Part shown: piece by piece, positions 11,261 through 22,976 of the stretch
Position numbering within the stretch: position 1 is the first letter of the stretch
Layout: every line of letters starts with the position of its first letter
The notes under the pieces: generated by a model
What the model saw: only the letters and a program-made list of their open reading frames with translations
The model's database searches: none
What the model was told of the DNA's origin: nothing
DNA from: Hypoxylon rubiginosum
Taxonomy: Eukaryota > Ascomycota > Sordariomycetes > Xylariales > Hypoxylaceae
NCBI GenBank assembly: GCA_902806565.1
Contig: CADCXA010000003.1
Location: 551,642-615,641 of the forward strand
Length of the DNA: 64,000 bases
Reading direction: 5' to 3'
Position numbers and translations under genes: made by a program

Positions 11261-14200
11261 TACCTAACGTGTATAAAACTTATGTATATATATTGCCTTG
11301 ATATTTGTGCTTCCTGTAAATTAGTAGTCTCAGATCGAACATTTTGCTTCTATACCAACTGGCGGCTTATACTTCTAATGATGCCTAACGGTAAAGTCCC
11401 TGAATGCCTCCTATTCCTATAAACCCTGTACCTACATTATAAATCTAAGGAATCAAGTACAAGTCAATATTTTGATATTGAGTTGAGTTGAGTTGAATGA
11501 GTCTGAGTCTGAGAACTTATATCAGATTGTGTGTACAGAATGACACCAAGCAAGTCGTCAGCTATCTCAGGCGGAATCCGTAGAGAAAGAAAAACCAAGA
11601 TCAAGATAATCCCAGGCAAGCGTTGTACTCCTTGTCAGCCTCATCATGAACGCGAGGATAGTATGTGTATCTTTCCCCCTTAGCTTCTTGCAAGACTTGC
11701 CGCTTGCAGCCCCGTCGCAATAGATCTATTAAGCGACAACCATTAGGGCTGTGTGTCCCTCTAGTACATACCTGAGCTAGGTACCAAATTCAAAGCTCAG
11801 CCGTATCCGAAATTTCATGTGCTGCCGAGGAAGCCTTACGTAGCAACTGGGGCTTTTCACCACCCTTCATTTCCCTCTCCCCTCATACTTCGTACCCCAT
11901 CGACATTGTCCTCTCTTGTCCCACGTGTGCAAGCATTAACAAGACCAAGCTCCCAGTCTGTCTACGTAACTACTACCAGTATCCCTACTGGAACTCGGTG
12001 GAGGATGGTCAGTATTCCTATTGCATTCTCGATTTACAGAGGGGCAGCTAGGTACTGGGGTGAAATGGCTCTGTCTTTCCTATCTCCTCGGGGTGACCTA
12101 GGGGGCACTATTTGATATCTCGTCAGACCATCATCGAGGGAAAGATATGTTATATTCGCAGCTAGTGAAACTGGAATCGTGCTGAGAAGAGACGGGCTTT
12201 GTCGGATTCCCTGGAGACGGGAAGACCACTAGCTATAAAGGGGTACCAAGACAGTCCGAGGCACCCCGCCGAAGCTCCAGTACGTATTGACTTTCATCCC
12301 ATAGGTCTCATACCTCATACCCACCCTCGGCGCTACCGTGAGACGAGCACTGATGCTTGCGATTGGATGAGTCACTGAGTTACAATGCACATTCTGTCGC
12401 CTTGCTGCGGGACAGGAGACGAGTTGGCGCGAACAAGAACTACCTAGACCTTTCAACCTTGTCACAGACATGTATATCAGAGTAAATAGACAATAGCTTT
12501 AAACCCGACGGTCAGGGCACTGGGAGCCTTGGTACGAAGTATGTATATGTGTATTGTTTCCAAAAGGCAACAATCCCGGCAACAGACGGAAAAGCGACTA
12601 GGATGGATATACTAAGCGCTCAACTTGTAACGTCACAAATATTTCCCTAAGCTTCTCCGGCCTATTGTCGATTCGATGAGTATGTGATGGGAAACAAGCC
12701 CGAGCCTCCCTAATACGAGGAATGTGAGGAGTGCGACAACGGGACCTTCTTCTAACGGGCGAACCTCCAATGCCTAGAATGCTACAAGGCCGCGTCTCTC
12801 ATCAGTGAAGGAGCAACCCCAGTATCACCACATCTGTTGTGTCACCACAGCATCGCGGCTGAGAACGAATATTGGCTCTTGGTCCTAGAGAAGCGGCACT
12901 TGGTGAGTGGATAAACTGCCAATCACGGTGTAGAGTCCCTTGGGTGTGAGAATAGGGGACGCCTCCTGTAGCCTAGAAGCTAAGTCATGGACTTGGTAAC
13001 GATGATGCTACCGCCGTTTCCATGATCTGACTTTGCGATCAGTGATGGCGATAACCATAGCCCTGTATCATTGTACGAAAGTGTCTTCCTTGTTGAATAC
13101 TGATAGCGGAGGGACAGGGGTCTTTCCGTTAGGGCGCAGCTCACATCGAGTGGTATTCTTCTATGGCGGTGAGATGGGCTATCTATCGTACATATGCCTT
13201 TATATTTCCCTCTCTTTTAAACTTGCACAGCATATTCTAGGGCCTACAGGACCCGCCGTCAGCCGGGATCCTCATAAAAAAAGGTACCGTCTGTATACCG
13301 CGAGGTTGAGATCCATAGCCTGCCTAGGTATTCAAGTAGAGGAAAGCCACTATCTGCATGGATTGCTGAAGATAGAACAAAATGGTGACTGCTGAAGGGC
13401 TCCTGGTCAACCAATATAGCCTTGACTAAGTCTGTTTAGTTAGGATCTTTGTAAGGAGGCGAGAAACATGAGCTCGATAATCGCGGCACAGTATATAGTC
13501 CTGCGGAGATAGGGGCGCGCAACTTTAGACCAACTCGTTTTCAGGTAGTCCATCCTGCAAGGAAAAAATCTCATCACGGCTCTGCTTGAGAGATGATAAA
13601 AAAAAGAACTGTCAGACTACGGGTCGGTGATTGGATGATGGGTAGGTCAGCTAGGCTGACTTCTTCACAGTGACCACGGAGCGCTAACACTCAACAAGTT
13701 TCTGAAGGCACTCCCTTGTATATAGAGCAGTTCGAGTGCTACATACCTCAGGTAGGTAGATTATGAAGAGCTTTCCGTAATGATAAATCTTTAAGGAATA
13801 TTGTACGTAAAGTCGGAGCCGAGAGCCACAAAGACTTGGTTCGCGCTGCAGGCGTCCATTTATGGACCAACCCTGCAGTCTATAAAAAGTGATAGGTCAT
13901 AAAATAGAAAAGGAAAAAAAAGCAAAAGGGGAAGGGGGAAAACACCGATTAAGTCCTTAGCCCTCGGGTTTGACAAACGTTGGATTCTTGCGATTCGATT
14001 CGCAATGAACTGCCCATGTCTGATGGGTGGAAGCACAAAGGTCTAAGCGTGGGAAGGTAATTTTCTGCTGGACACGCCTATTATATGTTTGAAGGTAAGC
14101 CAAGCAGCAGCAGCAGGCTGTCGTATTATACATACATACTACATACTGCGTGGTTGCGTGCTTGCATGCTCGACACCCAGGATTTCGATGCGATGTGACT

Positions 14201-15254
14201 GTGACAGCGATCCTAGACGCTGGTAGGGAGTATGAGTTTTGGTTCGAGACATGGCTGGCGTAGCGGGCCGATCTCTCCAATGCGATGGCTACGGCACCAG
14301 CCGCCGTTAAGGCTGGCTGGTTTGCCTGCTTGCTTGCATCGACCAGTTTATGATTTGCACTGCTCCTACATGTGCGTGAAGGGGCCAAGTCGTGGACCGA
14401 TCCCGTGGCAGCTTCTCTGATACGGATCCACGGAGGTGGGAGATGGGATACTGTTGTCTTTGGTCAAGATACAAGAGGTTCAAGAACTTGCGGAGCTGGT
14501 TCCACCTGGCCGGGGTCCGGGATACGATGCAACGGGGATGTTATCATGTTATCTCTTAATGGCTTTCTATACTTACATCTGACTTATGTCAACGTATCTT
14601 AGGTATATACGGTCCTAGTATTCAGAGATGAAATTCGACAATTCTACAATCTACATAGACATTACTAGATCTTCACCTCATATTTATATGGCACTCATCT
14701 CGAGACTAATTGTAGCTATATGAAGGTAGATGCTTGGGTAGAACGCCAAGCTCGCGCTCCGCGACGATTTAGAGCGGGAACTCCATTTCCTACTTCATTA
14801 TCACTAACAACCGACGTAGGTAAGGTACATTAGCCACTACGGTGTTAAAGTACCTATCCGTCAAAGGACACTGCTCGTATGGTAGTGGTAGTTTCGCCTT
14901 ATGCACGTCCCAAATGGGGCCAGTAGACAAGGCCACCTATAATATTGCGAAGAGGCCCGGAGATCCAAAGACTGTCGAGTCTAGACGAGTACGTACATAT
15001 ATCAGTATGATATCGGAAACCTCTTACCTCGTAGCTACCGTATATTTTATACTACATATGTAGATCGGAGTTGACGGAACGGACTGACTATCTCTTCATG
15101 CTACATAAGTACCTTAGGTACAGAAGGTAAAGTCGCGCCGACGAGTTCCACTTCTACCGCCATTTGACAATACATGGCAGCAAAGAGGCGGGAATAGGGC
15201 TAGCATGTCACCACCCGCAGACGGGCGTTTTCCTAATTCTGGACCGAGCGGATG

Positions 15255-15275
15255 AAAAAAAAAAAAAAAAAAAAA
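15255..15275. repeat. Poly-A tract of 21 bases
   Basis: Uninterrupted run of A on the plus strand. No recognisable retroposed gene lies immediately 5' of it. Confidence 0.9.
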
Positions 15276-16756
15276 TCTACAACGAGGACCTTCCCGACCA
15301 AACCCGCCTCGAACCGTGTTTTCAGCGATGGTCAAAAGGGTCGCGGGGGGCATTCTCGACTAGGATATTGTCATGTACAGTGCAAGAAACGCCTTGCATT
15401 CCTCAAGGCTCGCCCGGTTGCAACTCTAGCATAGCCTGTGGCTTGTTGGCTCCCCCCTCCAGGCCGAAAACATCCGGCAGCCTGCCTGCCTGCAAGACTT
15501 GACTACCGTCAAGTTTTAGCTGTAACTGTAGGCAGGTTCATGTTGGAAGCCACTTTCTGGACCGGTGTAGAATTCTCTCGTATATCTAACGTGATGGAGG
15601 GAGCCACGTAAGCTCTAGTTGCCTAGCTGCCTACTACCCTACGTAGAGAGTTGATGAATTATTTAGACAGTTAAGGAAAAGACATGAAAAAGATAATGAA
15701 AAAGGATTTTAATTTTAATTTTTTTTTTAGGTAAAGGAGAATAAATAACCTTGCTTGTGCTGCGCTGCCCTTCTAGCGAGGTTGAAGGCTGTGATATTTA
15801 CGGAATATATTATTCAAGATACTACCTGGCCTGCCTAGCAGTTCTACATAGTACCTAAAAACAGCTTAGCTCTGTCACCTTATCACAAGCTTGGGAGCAA
15901 TAAAGGTGCACAACTAACTTGGCAAGGAAGCAAGATGAGACGGTTGCGAGATTGGAGATTGGAGATTCATGACACACGTCCGGTACATCGTACCTAATAT
16001 TGCACATCCGCGGACCGTTGGATATCTGGATTCTTGGATATCAAGGTACCCGAGAATAAATCCGGGACTGTGAACTCCACATGTGCACCGGCGGAATTGG
16101 CAGATTGGCAGATTGGCACCGTATGCAGTATAGTATTAAAAGATCATACAAACTGTAAGTGGACATAGCTGTACGTATTGACGTATTGACGTACTGACGT
16201 ACTGTACGTACATAATGTTTCCCAAGCCCCCAAAACCGATGACCCAAATGCCAAAAGACAGGGATACCTTTACCTGATGCCCCTAGGTACAATTCCTTTA
16301 CGGGGGCTATTTTTCACGTCCCCGAACGCCCAGTCCCCCCATACCTAGCCCGTACCTAGCCAATCAGCGAGCCAATTCACCTGACCCCGAACGCGATAAT
16401 CCATCTCGTCCAAATTTGGGGGCCGTTTTTTTTTTTCTTCCAAGCGCGTCCCTTTCAGCCCAAATTCCCATCCGTCCATCATCCAACGCATCTCCCCAGA
16501 TTTTTTTTCCCTTTCCTATTCTCGTCGATATTGGGACTGGTACCCTCTCCTGCAGCATATCAGGTTCAAGTTCAGGTACGTACGTATGAGAGCCGCCGAC
16601 CATCTGGTCGCATATGCACACCCTCCACCCCCAGCTGCTTTCTTTTTTTTTTATGTTGTGTTTTTATTTTTAATATTTTCCCCGACGTTTTTGCACACGA
16701 GACCCAGCCACTCACTGTACGCGTATCGCGCGACACCAGCAAACGGGCGTCGCCTT

Positions 16757-16804
16757 ACCATACAACCATACAACCATACAACCATACAACCATACAACCA
16801 TACA
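16757..16804. repeat. Tandem 8-mer (ACCATACA)x6
   Basis: Six perfect copies of ACCATACA, followed at 16,830-16,880 by imperfect ACACAT/CACA repeats. They lie about 700 bp upstream of the GBP2-like start codon, probably in its promoter or leader. Confidence 0.9.
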
Positions 16805-17507
16805 GACCTTACATCACATCGAGAAAAGAGAGACACATACACATACACAAAATACCCAATACACATACACATACACACACGTAGACGCTGCGTCTCTAGC
16901 CTCTTCCGCTGCTACCTGCGCCTTCGTCTCTGTGTACTCCTGCGTGTCTCTCTTCAAGTGCCGCTCGCCGGTGCTTGCTTGATGCTGGGTGCTTGGTGCT
17001 TGCTTGGTACTGCTCACGCTTTGGTACTGGTGCCGTTGCTGTGTCGTTTTTCTCCTGCATACCCATATCCGTATACGGGACCAGCCTAGGCCTAGGCTTC
17101 TGTCAGCGCAGCCGGTCTATTGTACACTGCGAATGCAAGAGGCGCTGAATCACACCCGATACAAACACACACACACACACTTGTACCTTTACGCTGTATC
17201 CTCAAGCCTTTGCTACATACTGCATCCAATCCCCCCTTTTTATTATTATCCCTCTCAGCTAAGCTACCTTAGTAGCGACGGCCCAATCCGTGGTGTCTAA
17301 CCCCCGAAAGAATCGGCGCACTCCTTGTCACTTTGCTCACCCCTCCAATACAGGTTTACTTACTCTACCTACCATATACCTAGCCTACCAGCGCTATCGT
17401 CGACAGTACATTACTCTCGGCGGAGAGAGGAGAGAAGAAGAAAAAAATCTTCGACAAGGCGGCTAAGCTTAGCAAAAAAAAAAGGTCGTTCCTGAACGTA
17501 TTCGGTC

Positions 17508-20500
17508 ATGGGTAAGTCCACACCACCATCTCGCAGTTCTTTGGCAACACAAACATCTATACATCTTACTGCCTATCTTTGGCTATTCCATCGCAGCTCC
17601 AAGGCGTTCACTGTCCTCGGAGCTCTCTTGCTTTCCTCGTTACTTCTCTCCCACTCACTCCCTCTTGTCCACATCCCACGCTACCTACATATCCTACATA
17701 TCCTATATCCTATATCCTATATATCCTACTTCGTACGTGCCTACATAACCACCTACATACATATATACTACCTCTTCCTGCACTCGCATACGCCCCCGAC
17801 TGCCGAATCAGGTCGCTGGCCTGGCTTTCCTGTTGACGGTATTCCTTCCGACCAATCTCGTGCCCGAGTCATAAAACAAAATACCTCTGCGACGTGTTAC
17901 TGCCTACATTACCTTGACATCCAGCTTTGTAACAGCCCACAGCCCACAGCATTACCCGCTTCTTCTATTCCCACCTTCTTCCACCCCACTACCACCCAAT
18001 CACACTCTTACCCTGCTCTCTCTTTCTCGACTCACTCCACCAGTTGCTCTATCCTTTCTTTGCCCTTTGTGCCGTTTTATACAAGCCGCGTCCCATCCCG
18101 AAGCCTTTAATACGCCGTCGCTTCCCCCCACCCCCGTCCCTGGACCTGGACGCTTTCCCTTCCCGATCCACTAACGGTCTGGCCTCTCAACCCCCGTATG
18201 CAACTACGGCCCGCCAAACTGTCACAGTTGACTGTCCAGATTGATCTGCTGCTAATTACTCATTTACAACCTCTTTGCTCTTTTTCCCCCTTACAATATT
18301 GGTCCTAACTTTTGTATGATTCTCGCTTCTAACTCTCAACTCTTTTGAACAGCTGATTCCGGAGACACATATCGCCCCGTCAAGGTAAGTCAAGTCGGCT
18401 ACCCAGTTTTTTTTTTCTGGATCTGGGGTCCAATCTTCTAGTATCCCAATCGGTTGTCAAGACCTATGTACCCTTTACACCGGCTTCAGCTTGTTTGGTT
18501 ACTTTGGATGGCGGCAAAACTTTGAACGGAAGCCTAGCTCTGTACGCTCGAGGCAACGGGCTCTATCTGATAGCTTCTTCCCACGTCATATTTCGCCTTG
18601 GAGCTGTGAGCTAGAGAGCTAGAACTAGAGGGGGGCACCAAGATAAGTCTAGCTGCGTCCGGGATATAAAGTTTACTGCCGCCCCAGGGAACCATGCGAG
18701 TCTTGAACGCTTTGTAGCCTCTTCTGACTCCGAAATCCTTTTCTGCTTCATTTTTAACAAGTTTGTCTGGGGGGGAAAAAATCCCATTGGGAACACTACA
18801 TTCAACTTCTCGGAATTCGCTGTCGAATCTACGAGTCATTTTTTTCTGCCTCTAATGTCGTTCATACCCCACCCAAATGCTGACGAGTCACAGCGCGAGA
18901 GATCTCGCTCTCCTCGCCGTGGTCGTTCGAGGAGCCCAGGCCGCTCCGGTCGCCGACGTTCATATTCGCCGCGAAGTCGCTCTAGGAGCCGCGAGGACTA
19001 TCGTAGATCGGATAGACGATCGCGATCTCCCATGACTGGAGCTGGGGCACCAGTTGGAGGATCAGGTTCGGGCTACGGTGGACCACCCCAACGCACGTAT
19101 GAGGAACGTGCCGCTGCACGGGAACAAATGATGAACAACATCCGCGAGACGTCCCAGCAGGACCGCCGTGTTTACGTCGGCAACCTGTCTTACGACGTCA
19201 AATGGCATCACCTTAAAGATTTTATGCGACAGGGTAAGTCGATACTATCACGTCCGAATATCTCGAGTAATTTGTGGCTGACCGCAACGCAACCAACAGC
19301 TGGAGAGGTTCTCTTTGCCGATGTTTTATTGCTTCCGAATGGAATGTCGAAGGTGGGCTTCTACACGTGATTCATGGCTGGTTTTCTTTTTTGGTTCTTT
19401 CTCCTCTGGCTCTTGTTGGAATTGATGGATTGACGGGTTGGGACATTGTCCGCGGGTTTTTGTAGGGATGCGGGTAAGTGAAATCTTCCATTGGTGCTCA
19501 TTGGGAGTGTCGAAATGCTTTTGCTAATCTTGGCCTAGAATTGTGGAATATGCTACAAGGGAGCAAGCACAAACAGCTGTTCAGACTCTCAGCAATCAGA
19601 ACTTGATGGGCCGACTTGTTTACGTCAGAGAGGTAAGGGCGCCTTCGATATTCGTTACGCCGTAGTAGGTGCTGAAATTTTTTTGACCAGGATCGCGAAG
19701 CGGAACCACGATTCATCGGTGCAACCGGAGGCCGCGGCGGCTATAGCGGCGGCAGCAGCAGCGGCGGTGGCCCCGGCGCCGGCGGCGGAGGAGGAGGTAT
19801 GCAAGGAGGCTACGGCGGAGGCGGCTATGGTGGTGGCATGCAAGGCGGCGGAGGCGGAGGCGGCGGCGCCGGCAATCGCCAGATATATGTGTCCAACGTT
19901 TGTCCATTCCCACCCTTTCCATCTTATCACTGATCTAGAGGACCGGTTCTAGTGTTAACCCTGAATCTAGCTTCCATATACGGTCGGTTGGCAAGATCTC
20001 AAGGACTTGTTCCGCCAGGCAGGTGAGTTGTTCCGCTTAGTTGCTAATCATAATTGCTGGGCATGGCGAATCGTATGCTGACACTGGACTGGGACAGCTC
20101 GAAATGGCCAAGTCATCCGCGCGGATGTTCATCTAGGCCCGGACGGCAGACCTAAGGGATCTGGAATTGTCATGTTTGAGCATCCGGACGACACACGTAA
20201 TGCCATACAACAGTTCAACGGTTTTGAATGGCAAGGACGCCTGCTCGAAGTCCGTGAGGATCGCTTCGCCTTCCAAGGCGGACTTGGAGGCCACGGCCGG
20301 GGCGGTTTCGGCGGCCGTGGTGGCTTTGGTGGCTCCTTCGGCGGCCGGGGCGGCTTCGGCGGCGGTCGCGGTGGATTCGGTGGCGGCTACGGCGGCGGCG
20401 GCGGCGGCGGCGGTGGTCGTGGAGGCTACGGTGGACCCGCGGCAGCTGGTGGTGGATACGAGGCTAGCAATACCACCCCAGCAGCTCCGAACCCGTTCAC

Positions 20501-20905
20501 TGATTACGCCACGGCGGGAACTGACGCAAGTGAAGTCATTTACGTCCGAAATGTAAGAAAGCGTGATGCCTTCAAACGATGGCGAGTATTGTTACTGACA
20601 GCTCTTGTTTTTTTTTATAGCTACCCTGGTCGACTAGTAACGAGGATCTCGTTGAGCTTTTCACCACGATTGGCAAAGTGGAGCAGGCCGAGATTCAATA
20701 TGAACCTAGCGGACGATCCAGAGGAACGGGTGTAGTTCGCTTCGACAGCACGGCGACCGCAGAGACATCCATTTCCAAGTTCCAAGGCTACCATTACGGA
20801 GGACGACCTTTAGGCCTCAGCTTTGTCAAATACGTCACCCCAGGCAGCGGCGACAGCATGGAAACGGATGCGCATGGCGGTCTGACTCAAGATCAGATCA
20901 TGTAA
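17508..20905 (+). CDS. GBP2: SR-like RNA-binding protein with three RRMs (Gbp2/Hrb1 type)
   Basis: Nuclear shuttling mRNA-binding protein; yeast Gbp2/Hrb1 couple splicing quality control to TREX-dependent mRNA export. Ten exons: 17508-17511, 18353-18384, 18894-19233, 19300-19352, 19466-19473, 19539-19632, 19691-19897, 19971-20022, 20098-20552, 20621-20905; 509 aa. The N-terminus [12 protein letters not shown] is assembled from exons 1 and 2, then an RS/SR region ([19 protein letters not shown]), RRM1 (from residue ~101, RRVYVGNL), Gly-rich linker, RRM2 (from ~240, RQIYVSNL), RGG/FGG-rich linker, RRM3 (from ~408, VIYVRNLPWS). Start choice: acceptor CAG 18891-18893 follows a perfect GCTGAC branch site, and the four-base exon ATGG plus exon 2 give an in-frame acidic N-terminus; the ATG at 18855 falls inside intron 2. 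Introns 1 (841 nt) and 2 (509 nt) are far longer than the rest. Exon 5 is 8 nt. Orthology to Gbp2 rather than another three-RRM protein is inferred from the SR N-terminus and domain order. Confidence 0.88.
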
Positions 20906-22277
20906 GAGCTTCCCTAGCCGTTCTCACTGCCTCTCGGCCGTGGCCATGGAGGTCGTCTAACATCTGTACACCTTGATCGTACCGATACGAAATCTTCTCG
21001 TGGAGCATAAATAATTATTTATGGAGGGATGGACGGAGGGGACGGGCAGGGTCGTGTCTGCTCTTGCAAATCTGTATTATCTACATTTCTCGTTTCTTTT
21101 CTTCTACTTTTCACCGGCACTCGTTTGTTTTCTTTTTTAAACTCTGTCTTCTAGCAGTCACGAGGATGCAAGGTCTGCGAGATGAAGAATCACCAACGAG
21201 CTCCATTTTAAGTACTATTTGTGGGGAGGGAAATGGCCGACTCTTGGGCATCTCGACTTATAATCAACCGATGGGACATAAGGTATAGAGCAATCATGGC
21301 TCCACGTTTGGCTGGACTATAAAAAAAAGGTGTCTATCTTGTTTCTTCCCCTCCTGCGTTATCTTACGGCGGTCATCGGGTTGATGACATTCTACATGGA
21401 AATGAGAAAGCTCCGACGCTTCAAAATTAGATTGTACTCTGCGAATAGTATTCCAATTTCCCCGGTTGGGCGGCTTGCCCGATTCCCCTATGTCTAGGCA
21501 GGGGTAATGGGTAGGCAACATGTTTTAGTGAGAGGAATGTAGGATACCATGTACCTTTGTGTGGCACGTTTAGGTTGTCAAGAGCTGGTTTTACTTGTGT
21601 TTGTTGTGAAATACGTGACTGGATGGCAAAGAGCGCGCCTGTCGGTCACGGAAAGCGAATAGGTTTATTATAGTATCAACCTATCTAGGTATCTAGATAT
21701 CTTACCTTACCTACCTACTTACCTCCCTACCTACCCTAGGTAGGTAGGCAACCAGATAGAACAGTGTCTATGTGTTGTTTCATCGTGACAACTTTTGTAA
21801 GTTGCTGTCAGGGAACCTCCATGACCTCCATTATCTTCTGGCGATATATAACATGCATAGTACTACTCGGTGTGCTTGCTTGACGGGCGTTCAGTCATCC
21901 CGTGCCGTCCGTGGAAACATTTTTTAGTGCGGTAGGTAGGTATGGTCTTCCAATGACTCCGAGAGGATCTTGACTTGTGCCCCCGACTACGCTCTGCAAT
22001 AATTAGAATAAGAATATGACTATGCTCCTACCATCATATATCAACCCTGGCATTCCGTTAGACCTATTCGGATATTTTCATGATTAATATAAAAAGACAA
22101 CATTGTAACCAAAAGAAAAAAATTTTGCAGTGTCGACTTCAGGGGCTAATCTAAATTCTTAATAATTATCATACTCGAGGATAAGCCCCTTTCGTCTGTC
22201 CTTTTCTTTTAAGGCCACCTCCGACAACCTTCATCATTCACCAAAGTGGGCGTCTGTTATTCTTCGCAGCAAAACTT
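20906..22277. other. Intergenic downstream of the GBP2-like gene
   Basis: 1.37 kb with no recognisable gene. It includes a cluster of TACCTACC/GGTAGGTAGG words at about 21,705-21,755 forming an imperfect inverted repeat around CCCTAGGTAGG, and an AT-rich stretch near 22,060-22,180. Confidence 0.5.
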
Positions 22278-22529
22278 ATGTGCGAGCTCCATCACCGAAA
22301 ATGCATCACCTGCAAGCGGGTATGGATAGAGCACAGGAAGCTCGCCAGCTGCGAAAGCCAAGAATTGGAGGACAAGTGCCCGGAGAGCTTGTGTATGTAC
22401 GTGGGTAGCCCTCGTAAGCCTATCAAAGGCGAATGCGAGAGCTGCAAGGAGGCGAGAGAGCGGCAGGAGAGCCTCGACGAGGAGAACCAGTACGTTGGTG
22501 TTAGAAGGGGGGCTGAGACTAGTAGATGA
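22278..22529 (+). CDS. Small Cys-rich hypothetical protein, 83 aa
   Basis: Not recognised as a named family. The frame MCELHHRKCITCKRVW... has nine cysteines in 83 residues, with an HHRKC-x2-C-x(4)-W-x2-H motif at the N-terminus and a second CESC pair near residue 55; the C-terminal third is charged and disordered (KEARERQESLDEENQ). No signal peptide, so it is not an ordinary secreted effector; a small zinc-binding protein is the most natural reading. Short Cys/His proteins of this general look occur widely as orphans in Sordariomycetes, but I cannot name a homologue. Single exon, ATG chosen as first in frame. Neighbours: GBP2-like upstream, SRP14 convergent. Real-gene status is moderately likely only. 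Confidence 0.4.
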   Translation: MCELHHRKCITCKRVWIEHRKLASCESQELEDKCPESLCMYVGSPRKPIKGECESCKEARERQESLDEENQYVGVRRGAETSR

Positions 22530-22976
22530 CGAGTTTAACGAACTCGAGATACGGATACATCATTATTTGGCAGTGAAGAGAAGAATTGCAAATAGAGCTG
22601 CGTGTTTTCAAGTATATCTCTTTTGCTAAACCCCTTTAAGGAGACTATGATTTATCTGCTCGTCATAATAATAAGCGTCTAGATTTGTTGCCTATAGCTG
22701 GCAGCTCATGGTCATCCGGGTTTGCTAGGTAGGTAGTTATAGAACTGAGCCCGTTACGGAGTGCGAGGTAGACACAGCAGAAGATATAGCCTTATCGCAG
22801 CTAGCCTATTCCCGCATACGTAGCCCAAAATGTGACATGTGCCTCGTTTTTAGATAAGTGGTGGCGCATAGGCAACCACGTCGACATGGACGAAAGCATG
22901 CTAGGACTAACGACGAGTAGGGGAGGCCCTCGATTATCGCTTGATAGATAGCGTATGTTAATCCTCCAAGGCCGGA
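22530..22976. other. Intergenic between orphan ORF and SRP14
   Basis: About 450 bp, convergent 3' regions. No feature recognised. Confidence 0.5.

Larger units (their letters stand above)
10918..17507. other. 6.6-kb gene-poor region
   Basis: No ORF here shows a protein-family motif, periodic codon use or plausible exon chain; the longest frames (98-167 codons) look random or low-complexity. Contents seen: a TCTACATA 8-mer array (11221-11260), a 21-base poly-A (15255-15275), many TACCTAGGTAGG-like words, and from about 16,400 a C/T-rich stretch with simple repeats that is likely the promoter and 5' UTR of the GBP2-like gene. A weak Cys-x2-Cys frame at about 12,725-12,900 is interrupted by a stop. 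Base composition is normal (not RIP-like). A non-coding RNA or a very decayed gene cannot be excluded. Confidence 0.5.

Noticed and set aside
13033..13395. 120-codon plus-strand ORF in the gene-poor gap
   Set aside because: No motif or splice-supported extension; likely chance.
13957..14388. 143-codon minus-strand ORF in the gene-poor gap
   Set aside because: No family motif, no consistent codon bias; likely chance.
18855..18893. ATG 18855 as start of the RNA-binding protein
   Set aside because: It lies within an intron that ends in a branch site plus CAG; exons 1-2 give a better N-terminus.
20280..20460. GGC/GGT triplet run as a repeat expansion
   Set aside because: It encodes the FGG/GRGG linker of the RNA-binding protein with mixed codons.
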